Positions 36,515-46,084 are shown, counted from the stretch's first letter. The stretch is DNA of 64,000 nucleotides from Bacteroidota bacterium (GCA_027482225.1 JAIXWD010000016.1:392050-456049); one strand, 5' to 3'. A program made the numbers and translations. Notes: generated from the sequence alone by a model not told the origin.

Positions 36515-37240
36515 TTATGCATCTAGCAGTTGCTCAACCTTTTCCCAATTTAAAACACTCCAAAAAGCTTGGGTATATTCTGCTCTTTTGTTCTGATATT
36601 TTAAATAATAGGCGTGTTCCCAAACATCAAGTCCAATAATTGGATTGCCTTTTAAGGTTGCTATATCCATTAAAGGGTTGTCTTGGTTTGGGGTTGATGT
36701 GACGATTAGTTTATCACCTTGTTTTATTAACCAAGCCCAACCTGAACCGAATTGTCCTAATGCTGCTTTCTCGAATTGTTTTTTAAACTCCTCCATAGAT
36801 CCAAAGTTTTTAGCAATAAGGTTGGTCAATTTTTCACTTGGCTTTGTTCCTGTTTTAAGTAGTTGCCAAAAAAAAGCGTGATTCCAATGCCCACCACCAT
36901 TATTTCTAATAGCATTACGAACGTTTTCAGGTAATTTACCAATAACTGCGATTAGTTCCTCCACACTCTGGCCTTTTAAAGACGCTTCTTTAGCAATAGC
37001 AGTATTTAAGTTGTTAACATATGCCTGATGATGCTTGCTATGGTGTATCTCCATCGTTTGTGCATCTATAAATGGTTCAAGCGCATTATATGTATATGGA
37101 AGCTTTGGCAAAGTAAACATACCATCGTTGGTAAATTGGTTTATCGTATTGATAGCCGCTTTTACAGCAGGTTTATATAAAGTAGCACCTGCAGCTAAAA
37201 TAGCACCTGTTTTTAAAAAGTCTTTTCTGTTTGATTTCAT
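36515..37240 (-). CDS. Superoxide dismutase (Mn/Fe family), exported form
   Basis: A 241-residue enzyme that converts superoxide to peroxide and oxygen. The catalytic domain spans about residues 41-241. Metal ligands by alignment are H66 (MEIHHSKHH), H121 (GGGHWNHAFFW), D205 and H209 (DVWEHAYYL). NQDNPLM (Q186) and the GGGHWNH context are of the Mn type rather than Fe type. Residues 1-30 (NRKDFLKTGAILAAG then VKAAI) form a Tat-like leader with an RK rather than RR pair, so the mature protein is probably periplasmic. Most bacterial Mn/FeSODs lack such leaders. The gene is monocistronic, between tRNA-His and a flippase-like gene. Confidence 0.93.
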   Translation of the reverse strand: MKSNRKDFLKTGAILAAGATLYKPAVKAAINTINQFTNDGMFTLPKLPYTYNALEPFIDAQTMEIHHSKHHQAYVNNLNTAIAKEASLKGQSVEELIAVIGKLPENVRNAIRNNGGGHWNHAFFWQLLKTGTKPSEKLTNLIAKNFGSMEEFKKQFEKAALGQFGSGWAWLIKQGDKLIVTSTPNQDNPLMDIATLKGNPIIGLDVWEHAYYLKYQNKRAEYTQAFWSVLNWEKVEQLLDA

Positions 37241-37387
37241 AACAATACAATTTACTGACGAAGCTACAATACTAATGTTTCATAAAAAAACAATAAACTT
37301 AATATTATGTCAAACTCAACACCACTAACAATAATTTGTTTAAATAAATGTTAAATTAGTTATTTGGAAAATATTTAAACCAAATCT

Positions 37388-38719
37388 GTGACATTTATCT
37401 GGAGTAAGCTTAATAAGTTTAATAGTCTACAAATCTATCATTTTTTGAGGTTTGGAACCATGTTCCTTATTTCAATTTTGCTAGCTAAAATTGCTATTCT
37501 ATACCAGCATGAATATGGTTTACGCTTAATAAGCCAATATGAGAATTTAATGTTGGTTACTTCTAGCTTAACTTTTTTTTGGGTTGCGGCAATCACTAAT
37601 ACCCTTATTCCTTATTACAATAATGCTGAACCAGAACTTAAGAAGAAAGTGCTATTTAGTACATTTTTCTTGTTATTGGTGTTTTCAATTTTGGCATCCA
37701 TCATTGTGGCATCTATGGGTTTTTTGCATGATAAGGATAAAAATCTATTTCAAATGTTTGCCTTAGTGGTGCTCTTAAACACACCAACTTACATTACAGA
37801 TTACATTTTTTATTTGAATGAGAAATATAAGTCATTAATTATCTGGGGTACCATTACATTTTTTGCTCAGATACTGATGTTGTGTTTGCCTTTATACTTT
37901 AAACAATCCTTAAATTTAGCCATAAACTTACTATTGGTGCTTTCGTTGCTCAAGTTTAATTACACCATTATTTTATTAATGAAATATGCAACCATTACGG
38001 TGCAAAAATCATTAACCATTGATTTTATGAAGCGCGTTTTGCCTATTATGTTCTCTATATTATTGGCAGGAAGTATGGAGTACATTAATAGTTATATTAT
38101 TGAGTTTAATTTTACTGATGAAGAGTTCGCCATGTATAGATATGCTGCCAGAGAGTTACCAATATTTTTAATTTTAGCAAACTCTTTAAGTAATGTTTAT
38201 AGTGGTGAAATTGCCAAATCAAATGCAGAAGAAAAACTAGATGAAGGATTATCAAGACTAAAAAAATCATCTCAAAAACTAATGCGTTGGTTATTTCCGT
38301 CAACAATTGCATTAATGTTTTTAAGTCCTTACTTATTTAAATATGCTTATAACGAAGAGCTAATGGCTGGATATAAAATATTTAATATTTACTTATTGCT
38401 CATTATTAGTCGTATGATATACCCGCAAACAGTAATTATGGGAATAATGAAGAACAAAATTTTCTACCTTATATCCTCAAACTATATTGTAATTCATTGC
38501 CTACTTTCTTTCTGGTTTATTTATCTATTTGGTATAACAGGAATTGCATACGCTACTGTGTTATCATACATTATAGAAAAAATAATGTTGGCAATTTACT
38601 GTAAAATGCAAGGAATAGATTATAGGAAATATACTCCTTGGATGGAGCATTTAATTTATTCTTTAGTAACTGTATTGGCATACTACATAACAACAATATT
38701 AGAAATGCCAATGCCTTAA
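37388..38719 (+). CDS. Polysaccharide flippase-like membrane protein (MATE/MOP superfamily)
   Basis: A 443-residue membrane protein with about 12 to 14 hydrophobic helices, lacking signal peptide, starting at GTG (37388). Its layout and length fit the Wzx/MOP flippases of lipid-linked sugars, e.g. the late IYLLLIISRMIYPQTVIMG and YATVLSYIIEKI segments. The sequence motifs are not strongly diagnostic, so assignment is by topology plus similarity to O-antigen/teichoic-type exporters. No other polysaccharide genes lie next to it; a GT4 glycosyltransferase is 6 kb downstream. It is convergent with the M1 peptidase gene, separated by 5 bp. Confidence 0.7.
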   Translation: MTFIWSKLNKFNSLQIYHFLRFGTMFLISILLAKIAILYQHEYGLRLISQYENLMLVTSSLTFFWVAAITNTLIPYYNNAEPELKKKVLFSTFFLLLVFSILASIIVASMGFLHDKDKNLFQMFALVVLLNTPTYITDYIFYLNEKYKSLIIWGTITFFAQILMLCLPLYFKQSLNLAINLLLVLSLLKFNYTIILLMKYATITVQKSLTIDFMKRVLPIMFSILLAGSMEYINSYIIEFNFTDEEFAMYRYAARELPIFLILANSLSNVYSGEIAKSNAEEKLDEGLSRLKKSSQKLMRWLFPSTIALMFLSPYLFKYAYNEELMAGYKIFNIYLLLIISRMIYPQTVIMGIMKNKIFYLISSNYIVIHCLLSFWFIYLFGITGIAYATVLSYIIEKIMLAIYCKMQGIDYRKYTPWMEHLIYSLVTVLAYYITTILEMPMP

Positions 38720-38724
38720 TGCCT

Positions 38725-40377
38725 TTAGTTTACTATTTGTCGGGTTTCAATTAAGTAGTAATCAATTTTAATTTTAAATTCTTTTGGGTCTAAGTAATTT
38801 AAATCAACAACGCGCCATTTTGTTGTAGGTGTTAGCGGCTGATAATCGTTTTTTGAAATTGTGGCCTGAATTGGCATTTCAAATCCTTTTATCACATTAA
38901 CCCATCGGTATTTTAATTCAAGTATTTCATTTTCTCCTGGAGTTAAGCTATATTCTAATACTGGAAGTTGGGCTTGTGTTAAATATTGTTCAAAAATTGG
39001 CGCTAAATTTTTACCAGTTCTGTTTACCCAAAAATCTATACATTGTTTGCTGGTTATGTTAGCGTATTTAAATGTATTACAATAATCAAGTAAACTATTA
39101 AACCATAAGGTGTCATTGTCTATAACATGCCTTATGGTATACAACATCCAACTACCTTTATAATATATGTCATTGTCTTCAAAGTCATGGAAATAAACGT
39201 TAGATGTACCCAATAATGGGTGTTTATTCTCTATGTTCCTTTTTTGCATTTTTAGGTATTTATGTGCTGCCTCTTTATCCATATTACATTCCACAAAAAC
39301 AGCTTCAGCATGTGTAGTGAAACTCTCATGTAACCAAAGTTCTGCAGGGTCAAATGATGTAATGCTATTGCCAAACCATTCGTGTGCACTTTCATGAATG
39401 ATAATAAAATCAAAATCCCAACGTGTATTGCTGTAATCGTTACCATAGCTTACTGCGCTTTGGTGTTCCATTCCCCAATAAGGTGTTTCAACTAGTTTAT
39501 AACCATCATTCCAAAAAGGGTAGGGGCCAAAATATTTTTCATAGCAAGCCATCATGGTTTTAACTTGTTCAAAATGTTTTTGAGCCTTGTTTAAGTTATA
39601 ATCAAGTACATAATAATCTAATGTAAGTGGTTTGTTGATGTTGTTGTACTTTGCAGTGTATTCATCATTAAAATGTTTATAGTTGCCAATATTTACTGTA
39701 ATGTTGTAGTTGTTAATCGGATATCTTACTTGCCATCTAAATTCAGTGTAACCATTGTTTAGGTTTATTGAATCAGTAAGTTTCCCATTGCTTACTCCTG
39801 TTAAATGTGAAGGTACTTGTAAGTTGATGTTTACACTATCTGCTTCATCGCTTAAATGGTCTTTACATGGCAGCCAAGTACTAGCACCTAATCCTTGACA
39901 AGCTAATCCAACCCAGTCGTTACCACTACTGTCTTTTGTAAAAACAAAGCCTCCGTCCCATGGCGCTTTTTTTGCAATTAATGGATTACCACTAAAGTAC
40001 ACAAGTAATTGATGACAGCTGTTTTTTCGTTGATGTGGTATTTTTATAAGTATTATGCTACTATCTCGGGTGTATTTTAATTGCTTTTGATTATATACAA
40101 TACTATCTATTTTAATTAAGCCATGAATGTCTAACTGCATCAAATTTGCAGGTTTAAGCACTTTGTATGATATGATATTATAGCCCTGAATGTATTTTTT
40201 GTTAGGTGTTATTTTTAAAGTAATATTGTACATGGTAACATCAAACCATGTTCGTTTATTGTTTAATTTCCCATGCAAATAATCGTGCTTCTCGAAAGTC
40301 CTTGGTGGATGTCCGATTGAGTTGAGGCTATGTAATAAATAGAATAAAAACAGTAAGTTACGTTTACTTAAAATCAT
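38725..40377 (-). CDS. M1 family aminopeptidase (gluzincin metallopeptidase)
   Basis: A 550-residue zinc peptidase from ATG 40375-40377; the frame is open further upstream but that extension would run into the fabI leader and has no signal character. Residues 1-20 (ILSKRNLLFLFYLLHSLNS) are a signal peptide. An N-terminal beta domain precedes the catalytic domain with HESAHEW (H328, E329, H332) and ELWLHESF with the third zinc ligand E351. The exopeptidase motif GAMEN is replaced by GMEHQSAVSYG (about 302-312), as in one bacterial subfamily. The C-terminal ERAP-like domain is absent. Exported peptide trimming is the probable role. Confidence 0.88.
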   Translation of the reverse strand: MILSKRNLLFLFYLLHSLNSIGHPPRTFEKHDYLHGKLNNKRTWFDVTMYNITLKITPNKKYIQGYNIISYKVLKPANLMQLDIHGLIKIDSIVYNQKQLKYTRDSSIILIKIPHQRKNSCHQLLVYFSGNPLIAKKAPWDGGFVFTKDSSGNDWVGLACQGLGASTWLPCKDHLSDEADSVNINLQVPSHLTGVSNGKLTDSINLNNGYTEFRWQVRYPINNYNITVNIGNYKHFNDEYTAKYNNINKPLTLDYYVLDYNLNKAQKHFEQVKTMMACYEKYFGPYPFWNDGYKLVETPYWGMEHQSAVSYGNDYSNTRWDFDFIIIHESAHEWFGNSITSFDPAELWLHESFTTHAEAVFVECNMDKEAAHKYLKMQKRNIENKHPLLGTSNVYFHDFEDNDIYYKGSWMLYTIRHVIDNDTLWFNSLLDYCNTFKYANITSKQCIDFWVNRTGKNLAPIFEQYLTQAQLPVLEYSLTPGENEILELKYRWVNVIKGFEMPIQATISKNDYQPLTPTTKWRVVDLNYLDPKEFKIKIDYYLIETRQIVN

Positions 40378-40477
40378 TTTACCAAATGTAAGCGGAAAAT
40401 GTATAAAATTGCAAAAGAATAAACATAATAAACCATGTTTGGTCAAATTAATTATCAATCCGAAAACTAATAATATT

Positions 40478-41302
40478 ATGATTTTAAAAGGGAAAAAAGG
40501 CATCATTTTCGGTGCACTAAACGATAAGTCAATTGCATGGCAAGTAGCTTTAAAAGCACATGAACAAGGTGCTGAATTTGTGTTAACCAATGCTCCAATC
40601 GCTATGCGTATGGGCGAAATTAATAATCTTGCTGCTGTTTGTGGTAACGCTCAAGTTATTCCATGCGATGTTTCTAAAACTGAAGATATGGAGAATTTGA
40701 TTGACAAGTCGATGGAGATACTAGGTGGCCAAATAGATTTTGTGCTTCACTCTGTTGGCATGAGCTTAAATATTCGTAAAGGTCGTGATTATGCTGATGT
40801 AGATTATAAGTTTATGCATGATACATTAGATATTTCATCTATTTCATTCCACCGTTTAATGCAAACATTATGGAAAAAAGATGCAATGAAAGATTGGGGT
40901 TCTATTGTAGCATTAACATACATTGGTGCGCAACGCGTTTTTCCTGATTACCATGAAATGGGTGATGCCAAATCTTTATTAGAAAGTTATGCTCGTGGTT
41001 TTGGTTACCGTTTTGGCAAAGAGAAAAAAGTACGTGTAAATACAATTTCTCAAAGCCCAACAAAAACCACAGCAGGTAGTGGTGTTAAAGGTTTTGGCGA
41101 TTTCTTTGATTATGCAGATGCATTATCTCCGTTAGGTAATGCAAGTGCTGACGCTTGTGCTGATTATTGCTTAAGTTTATTTAGTGATTTAACTCGTATG
41201 GTTACCATGCAAAATCTTTTCCATGATGGAGGTTTTAGCAATACAGGTTTTAGCTATGATGTGTTTAAGTTAATTGAAAATAAAAACGAAGGTGGAGCCT
41301 AA
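40478..41302 (+). CDS. fabI: Enoyl-[acyl-carrier-protein] reductase (NADH)
   Basis: A 274-residue short-chain dehydrogenase type enzyme performing the last reduction in each fatty acid elongation cycle. Start is ATG 40478, giving MILKGKKG; the longer frame overlaps the divergent M1 gene leader. The dinucleotide segment GALNDKSIAW is the FabI variant of the Rossmann glycine motif. The catalytic pair is Tyr158 and Lys165 in YHEMGDAK, the Y-x6-K spacing that separates FabI from other reductases (YxxxK). LNVRVNTISQSPTKTTAG-like sequence follows (VNTISQSPTKT). The gene is closed by a bidirectional terminator. Confidence 0.95.
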   Translation: MILKGKKGIIFGALNDKSIAWQVALKAHEQGAEFVLTNAPIAMRMGEINNLAAVCGNAQVIPCDVSKTEDMENLIDKSMEILGGQIDFVLHSVGMSLNIRKGRDYADVDYKFMHDTLDISSISFHRLMQTLWKKDAMKDWGSIVALTYIGAQRVFPDYHEMGDAKSLLESYARGFGYRFGKEKKVRVNTISQSPTKTTAGSGVKGFGDFFDYADALSPLGNASADACADYCLSLFSDLTRMVTMQNLFHDGGFSNTGFSYDVFKLIENKNEGGA

Positions 41303-41327
41303 TAAATATTAACGAGTTTGTACAAAA

Positions 41328-41362
41328 TAAAAAAGAGGCTGTATTTTAATAGCCTCTTTTTT
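41328..41362. terminator. Bidirectional terminator between fabI and the GNAT-nitrilase gene
   Basis: Arms AAAAGAGGCT (41331-41340) and AGCCTCTTTT (41351-41360) with a ten-base loop, flanked by A and T runs on opposite sides. Both genes end here from opposite strands. Confidence 0.9.
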
Positions 41363-41369
41363 GTTAATG

Positions 41370-42902
41370 TTATTTTTCTTGTACTTCGTACATGTCTAAT
41401 CGCCTGTCTTTCCAATTTAATACGGTTCCCGTATTACGCGCACGCTCAATAGCTGCTAAATCTAAGTCTGCAATAACAATTGTTTCAATGTTTGTACTGC
41501 ACTCGCCTGCTATTGCATCTGGTGGAAATGCAAAGTCACTAGGTGTGTAAATTCCTGATTGGGCATAATTAATATCCATATTATCTACAGAAGGTATATT
41601 GCCTATTGTACCTGCAGTGGCAACAAAAATCTGGTTTTCAACAGCACGACTTTGAGCACATATTTTAACTCGCAAATGACCATGTTTTTCATCTGTGCTA
41701 AACGGTACAAATAGAATTTTAGCTCCCTTTTGGCAAGCAATACGTGTCATCTCAGGAAACTCTACATCATAACAAACATTTATAGCCACCTTGCCACAAT
41801 CAGTATTAAAGACCTTAATTTCATTGCCAGGTTTTACTCCCCACCACTTGGCCTCATTACTTGTTATATGAATTTTGTATTGCTTTTCGTATGTGCCATC
41901 TCGTTTAAACAAATAGCTAATATTATATAAGTTGTCATTCTCTACCTGTAAATGAGTGCCAGCAATAATGTTGATGTTGTATTCCATACTTAAGCGTGAA
42001 AATAAGTTGATATAGTCTTCTGTATACTCATCAAGCTTACGTATACTATCTTCTGGACTCATACTTTTATACTCATGTAATGATAAAAGTTGTGTAGTAA
42101 ACAATTCTGGGAACAAGGCAAAGTCACTTTTATAGTTACTTGCTACATCAGTAAAATACTCACACTGTTGAGCAAACTCTTTAAATGATTTTATTTTACG
42201 TAGCTCATACTGTATAGCACAAACGCGTACTTTTTTCATTAATACACTTCGCTCTTTTGTCTCTGGTATATAATCTAGGTTAATCCATTCTAATAAAGTT
42301 GCATAACCTTCACTTTCATGGTCATCGGGTAAATAATCTTTAATTAGTCTTTGTATGGTAAAACCTTGCGAAAGTTGAAAAGTAAGAACGGGATCTTTAA
42401 TTTTTTTCTCTATAACACGTTTTACATATGCTCGAATACCGAACTTAGCGGAGTGTTTGTGGAAATTTGGTAAACGTCCTCCAATTAGAATTGCTTTTAG
42501 GTTTTTGTCTACACATAATTGCCTGCGCATGTCATACAATCGTCTTCCAATTTTCAAACCTTGGTAATCCGGGTGAACCATTACTTCAATACCATAAAGC
42601 GTATCGCCTTCTTCATCGTGGTTGGTAATAAATCCATTATCACAAATTTCTTTCCATGTATGGTCGTCATCATACTCGTCCCAACTCACTATAAGACTTG
42701 CTGCTGAACCCACAATTTCGCCTTCATACTCAATAACCTGCATACCCTCAGCAAATATTTTATACTGACTTTCTAACATTTCTAGTTTCCATGGTTCAGA
42801 ATCGGGGAAACATATTTTAGATAGTTTGATAATGTCATCAAAGTCGCTACGCTCTGCAGCCCGCTCAATTAATTTAGGTTTACGTGGTGAACGAATTTTC
42901 AT
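41370..42902 (-). CDS. GNAT acetyltransferase / carbon-nitrogen hydrolase fusion
   Basis: A 510-residue two-domain protein. The start is ATG 42900-42902; a TTG 15 codons upstream is disfavoured. Residues about 10-175 are a GNAT domain with the acetyl-CoA loop motif in PDYQGLKIGRRLYDM. Residues about 220-495 are a nitrilase-superfamily hydrolase with the Glu-Lys-Cys triad at about E264 (FPELF), K342 (QYKIHIT) and C377 (INVCYDVEFPE). Nitrilases cleave amides or transfer their acyl part. The fusion is known in Bacteroidota and other phyla but its substrate is unsettled; joint handling of an amine and amide is plausible. No signal peptide, no operon partner. Confidence 0.92.
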   Translation of the reverse strand: MKIRSPRKPKLIERAAERSDFDDIIKLSKICFPDSEPWKLEMLESQYKIFAEGMQVIEYEGEIVGSAASLIVSWDEYDDDHTWKEICDNGFITNHDEEGDTLYGIEVMVHPDYQGLKIGRRLYDMRRQLCVDKNLKAILIGGRLPNFHKHSAKFGIRAYVKRVIEKKIKDPVLTFQLSQGFTIQRLIKDYLPDDHESEGYATLLEWINLDYIPETKERSVLMKKVRVCAIQYELRKIKSFKEFAQQCEYFTDVASNYKSDFALFPELFTTQLLSLHEYKSMSPEDSIRKLDEYTEDYINLFSRLSMEYNINIIAGTHLQVENDNLYNISYLFKRDGTYEKQYKIHITSNEAKWWGVKPGNEIKVFNTDCGKVAINVCYDVEFPEMTRIACQKGAKILFVPFSTDEKHGHLRVKICAQSRAVENQIFVATAGTIGNIPSVDNMDINYAQSGIYTPSDFAFPPDAIAGECSTNIETIVIADLDLAAIERARNTGTVLNWKDRRLDMYEVQEK

Positions 42903-43057
42903 GTTTTTAACTTTTTTGGGGGTTGATTTGTTCCTTATTTTGTGCAAACCACACTACAAGTTTAAGGTATAATTTTAATACTTTGTGAAGGCAAAGTTGT
43001 GTAAGTAATTTCTTAGTGGTTATTTCACGACTTTAAAAACTACTAAAGATTCATTAA

Positions 43058-43870
43058 ATGAGTTTACAATACACCATAGAAAAAGCTTGGGAAAATAGAG
43101 AATTATTAAAGAATGCTGATACTCAAAATGCCATTCGTGAGGTAATAGAAATGTTAGACAAAGGCAAGTTGCGCACTGCAGAGCCTATTGCCGAAGGCTG
43201 GAAAGTAAACGATTGGGTAAAAAAAGCTGTAATCATGTATTTCCCAATTCAACAAATGGAAACAATTGAGGTTGGCCCATTTGAGTTTCATGATAAAATG
43301 AAATTGAAATGCAATTATGCTGAACAAGGTGTGCGCGTTGTACCAAATGCAGTAGCTCGTTATGGTGCATTTTTACAAAAAGGAGTAATTATGATGCCGA
43401 GTTATGTAAATATAGGTGCTTATGTAGATGAAGGTACAATGGTAGATACTTGGGCTACCGTTGGTAGTTGTGCACAAATTGGCAAGCATGTTCATTTAAG
43501 TGGTGGTGTAGGTATTGGCGGTGTTTTGGAGCCAGTACAAGCTGCACCTGTAATTATTGAAGACAATTGTTTTATTGGTTCACGTTGTATAGTTGTGGAA
43601 GGTGTTAGGGTTGAAAAAGAAGCTGTACTTGGTGCAGGTGTAATATTAACCATGAGTACCAAAATAATAGATGTAACAGGAAATAATCCCATTGAATACA
43701 AGGGGCTTGTACCAGCCCGTAGTGTGGTTATTCCAGGTAGTTATACTAAGAAATTTCCAGCAGGAGATTACCAAGTACCATGTGCAATTATAATTGGTAA
43801 ACGTAAAGAATCAACCGATAAAAAAACTTCATTAAATGATGCATTGCGCGATCATAGTGTAGCTGTTTAA
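43058..43870 (+). CDS. dapD: 2,3,4,5-tetrahydropyridine-2,6-dicarboxylate N-succinyltransferase
   Basis: A 270-residue trimeric left-handed beta-helix enzyme of the succinylase branch of diaminopimelate and lysine synthesis. It transfers succinyl from succinyl-CoA to tetrahydrodipicolinate. Hexapeptide-repeat sequence (YVNIGAYVDEGTMVDTWATVGSCAQIG) begins near residue 110, followed by VGIGGVLEPVQAAPVIIEDNCFIG (about 150-172), which is diagnostic of DapD. Start ATG at 43058. Lysine-pathway partner lysA is at 2090. The next gene (glycosyltransferase) starts 75 bp downstream, possibly from its own promoter. Confidence 0.95.
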   Translation: MSLQYTIEKAWENRELLKNADTQNAIREVIEMLDKGKLRTAEPIAEGWKVNDWVKKAVIMYFPIQQMETIEVGPFEFHDKMKLKCNYAEQGVRVVPNAVARYGAFLQKGVIMMPSYVNIGAYVDEGTMVDTWATVGSCAQIGKHVHLSGGVGIGGVLEPVQAAPVIIEDNCFIGSRCIVVEGVRVEKEAVLGAGVILTMSTKIIDVTGNNPIEYKGLVPARSVVIPGSYTKKFPAGDYQVPCAIIIGKRKESTDKKTSLNDALRDHSVAV

Positions 43871-43890
43871 TTTAAGGAATTTAAGTATTG

Positions 43891-43898
43891 TAAATTTG
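43891..43898 (+). promoter_or_regulatory. Putative -7 promoter element of the glycosyltransferase gene
   Basis: TAAATTTG matches TAnnTTTG exactly, 47 bases before the TTG start codon at 43946, but no TTTG box is found at the expected 19-base distance (only TTTA-like sequence). Suggestive only. Confidence 0.35.
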
Positions 43899-43945
43899 AT
43901 AAAACTATTAACATAGAATAATAAAAAAAGAATTAATATTTTAAC

Positions 43946-45064
43946 TTGGCAACATCTAACACACAACTTAAGATAGCATTTGATGCAAAACGTGCTTTTA
44001 ATAACCATACTGGATTAGGAAATTATTCTAGGTTTGTGATTAAAGGTATGCTCGATGCATATCCGCAACATGTGTTTTATTTATTTACTCCATCTATTAA
44101 GTTAGAATTTGCCAAGTTGTTTGAAGGATATAACAATGTGCATGTTATTTCGCCCCAAAATATTTTTGGTAAAACCTTCAAAGCTTTATGGCGCACCTAT
44201 AGTATAACTGGTATGCTCAATAAATTAGGGGTTAATGTTTATCATGGCTTAAGTAATGAATTACCTGACAACATAAAAAGTTTTAAAGGGAAATCGATAG
44301 TTACCATTCATGATTTAATTTTTTTGCGTTATCCACAATATTATAAAACAATTGACAGGCTTATTTATAAACGTAAGCTTATTAAAGCTTGTATTGATGC
44401 CCATGTAGTAGTAGCGGCTAGTATGCAAACGGCCTCCGATATTCAGTCGTTTTTAGGAGTTGATTCACAAAAAATAAATGTAGTTTATCAAAATTGTGAT
44501 GAACAATTTGATAAAAAAATATCAAGCCAAGAATTAGATGCTATTAGAAAAAAATACGATTTAAATCCATCATATTTTATTTGTATAGGAACAATAGAGC
44601 CGCGTAAAAAACAGCTTTTGATATTGCAAGCATTCCATCAATCCAACGTAAACAAACATTTGGTATTTGTAGGTAAACAAACTAATTACGCTGAAGATCT
44701 TCATCAATACATCAACCAAAACCAGATAGCTGATAAGGTTCATTTTATTGAAGGTGCCGATTTTGTTGATTTTCCAGCATTGTACCAAAATGCAAGCATG
44801 TGCATATATGCTAGCGAGTTCGAAGGATTTGGAATTCCGGTTTTAGAGGCCATGCGAAGTGATGTAAATGTAGCCGTAGCTAATACCTCAAGTCTAACTG
44901 AAGTAGGAGGCGATGCCGTAAATTATTTTGAAACAAGCGAACAGTTAACAACACTTTTTAAAAATGCGGACTCTTTAACTATAAATCATGATAAGGTACA
45001 TATTCAATTGAATAAGTTTTCGTCCCATCTATTGATAGCACAGTTGATGAAGGTGTATTGCTAG
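43946..45064 (+). CDS. Family 4-type glycosyltransferase (GT-B)
   Basis: A 372-residue GT-B enzyme that adds a sugar from a nucleotide donor to an acceptor at the membrane face. N-terminal domain with AFDAKRAFNNHTGLGNYSRFV; C-terminal Rossmann domain with GTIEPRKKQ (about residue 215) and the EX7E donor-site motif EFEGFGIPVLE (about 291-301). It begins at TTG 43946; the next in-frame ATG would remove much of the N-terminal fold. Acceptor and donor are unknown. The placement upstream of ftsX/uppP suggests envelope glycan synthesis. A 137-bp gap with a promoter separates it from ftsX. Confidence 0.88.
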   Translation: MATSNTQLKIAFDAKRAFNNHTGLGNYSRFVIKGMLDAYPQHVFYLFTPSIKLEFAKLFEGYNNVHVISPQNIFGKTFKALWRTYSITGMLNKLGVNVYHGLSNELPDNIKSFKGKSIVTIHDLIFLRYPQYYKTIDRLIYKRKLIKACIDAHVVVAASMQTASDIQSFLGVDSQKINVVYQNCDEQFDKKISSQELDAIRKKYDLNPSYFICIGTIEPRKKQLLILQAFHQSNVNKHLVFVGKQTNYAEDLHQYINQNQIADKVHFIEGADFVDFPALYQNASMCIYASEFEGFGIPVLEAMRSDVNVAVANTSSLTEVGGDAVNYFETSEQLTTLFKNADSLTINHDKVHIQLNKFSSHLLIAQLMKVYC

Positions 45065-45149
45065 CTTGAATAGATTGGTTAGTTGTTTGGGCTTTTCATC
45101 ATCCATAACCGTTGTGTTTATATCCACGTATAGGTGTGAGTATCGTGGC

Positions 45150-45179
45150 TTTGGGTACAAAGCATAATTGTTACATTTG
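45150..45179 (+). promoter_or_regulatory. Promoter of the ftsX-uppP-truB-ribF gene run
   Basis: TTTG (45150-45153), 18 bases, then TACATTTG (45172-45179), a near-ideal match to TTTG-N19-TAnnTTTG. It ends 22 bases before the GTG start of ftsX. Confidence 0.75.
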
Positions 45180-45201
45180 TATTTAATAAATTATACAACA
45201 A

Positions 45202-46074
45202 GTGAGCGCAACCGAACCAAAAATCAAAAAAAAACGTAAGGTATCATACTTGCCATCAATCATTAGTATTGGCATGGTGCTTTTTATGTTGGGATTATTC
45301 GGCATTATTTTAATTAACGGAAATAAGCTACAACAATATTTAAAGGAAAACTTTCAGCTTACCGTTTTTTTTAAAGATGAAGTAGCCGAGGCTGATATGA
45401 AACGTGTAATGGCTACAATGCAGCAGCAAGAATATACCAAACGTGTTGTTTTTGTTAGCAAAGAACAAGCGGCTCAACAGTTTTCTACCGAAATTGGTCA
45501 AGACTTTGTCGGTTTTCTTGGTTTTAATCCGCTTTTACCAAGTGTGGAGTTATTTTTAAAGTCATCATATACATCTCCTGATAAACTTAAAACAGTTGAT
45601 ATAGAATTGCGCAGGAACCCCGAAGTGCAGGAGGTAGTTTACCAGCAAAACATATTAGACGAAATCAACAAGAATGTAGGTACAATAGGTACTGTACTCA
45701 TTTCATTGAGTATTATTTTCTTAATTATATCTATCACAGTAATTAATAATACCATTCGTTTAAATCTTTATGCTCGCAGGTTTATTATTAAAAGCATGCA
45801 AATGGTAGGTGCTACCCACTGGTTTATTATTAAACCATTTATGTTTAAAAGTATTTTACATGGGTTATATGGTGGCATTATCGCTTGCTTGTTACTTTTA
45901 GGCGTTTTGTCAGCCCTTCCTAACTGGATTGGAGGTATTGAAGCGCTATATGATAATACACAGTTTGCAATCTTGTTTGTTGTTGTTATACTTGTAGGCA
46001 TAATAATAAGTATGATGAGTAGTGCATTTAGCACCAATCATTACTTAAAATTAAAAATTGACGATTTATACTAA
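45202..46074 (+). CDS. ftsX: Cell division protein FtsX (ABC-type permease-like)
   Basis: A 290-residue inner-membrane protein starting at GTG 45202 (MSATEPKIKKKRK); no ATG is better placed. Four helices lie at about residues 20-42, 165-188, 208-235 and 258-282. Between the first two is a large extracytoplasmic loop with KENFQLTVFFKDEV and the C-terminal part carries KSMQMVGATHWFIIKPF, typical of FtsX. With the ATPase FtsE it couples division to peptidoglycan hydrolase activation (EnvC-type M23 proteins); ftsE is not in the window, as in many Bacteroidota. An M23 gene is 2.6 kb downstream. Followed after 10 bp by a DUF3098 gene. Confidence 0.92.
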   Translation: MSATEPKIKKKRKVSYLPSIISIGMVLFMLGLFGIILINGNKLQQYLKENFQLTVFFKDEVAEADMKRVMATMQQQEYTKRVVFVSKEQAAQQFSTEIGQDFVGFLGFNPLLPSVELFLKSSYTSPDKLKTVDIELRRNPEVQEVVYQQNILDEINKNVGTIGTVLISLSIIFLIISITVINNTIRLNLYARRFIIKSMQMVGATHWFIIKPFMFKSILHGLYGGIIACLLLLGVLSALPNWIGGIEALYDNTQFAILFVVVILVGIIISMMSSAFSTNHYLKLKIDDLY

Positions 46075-46084
46075 ACACATTAAT

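Noticed and set aside
40378-40590. N-terminal extension of the M1 peptidase frame by 71 residues
   Set aside because: It overlaps the fabI leader and start, begins without export signal features, and the internal ATG 40375-40377 starts a clear signal peptide.
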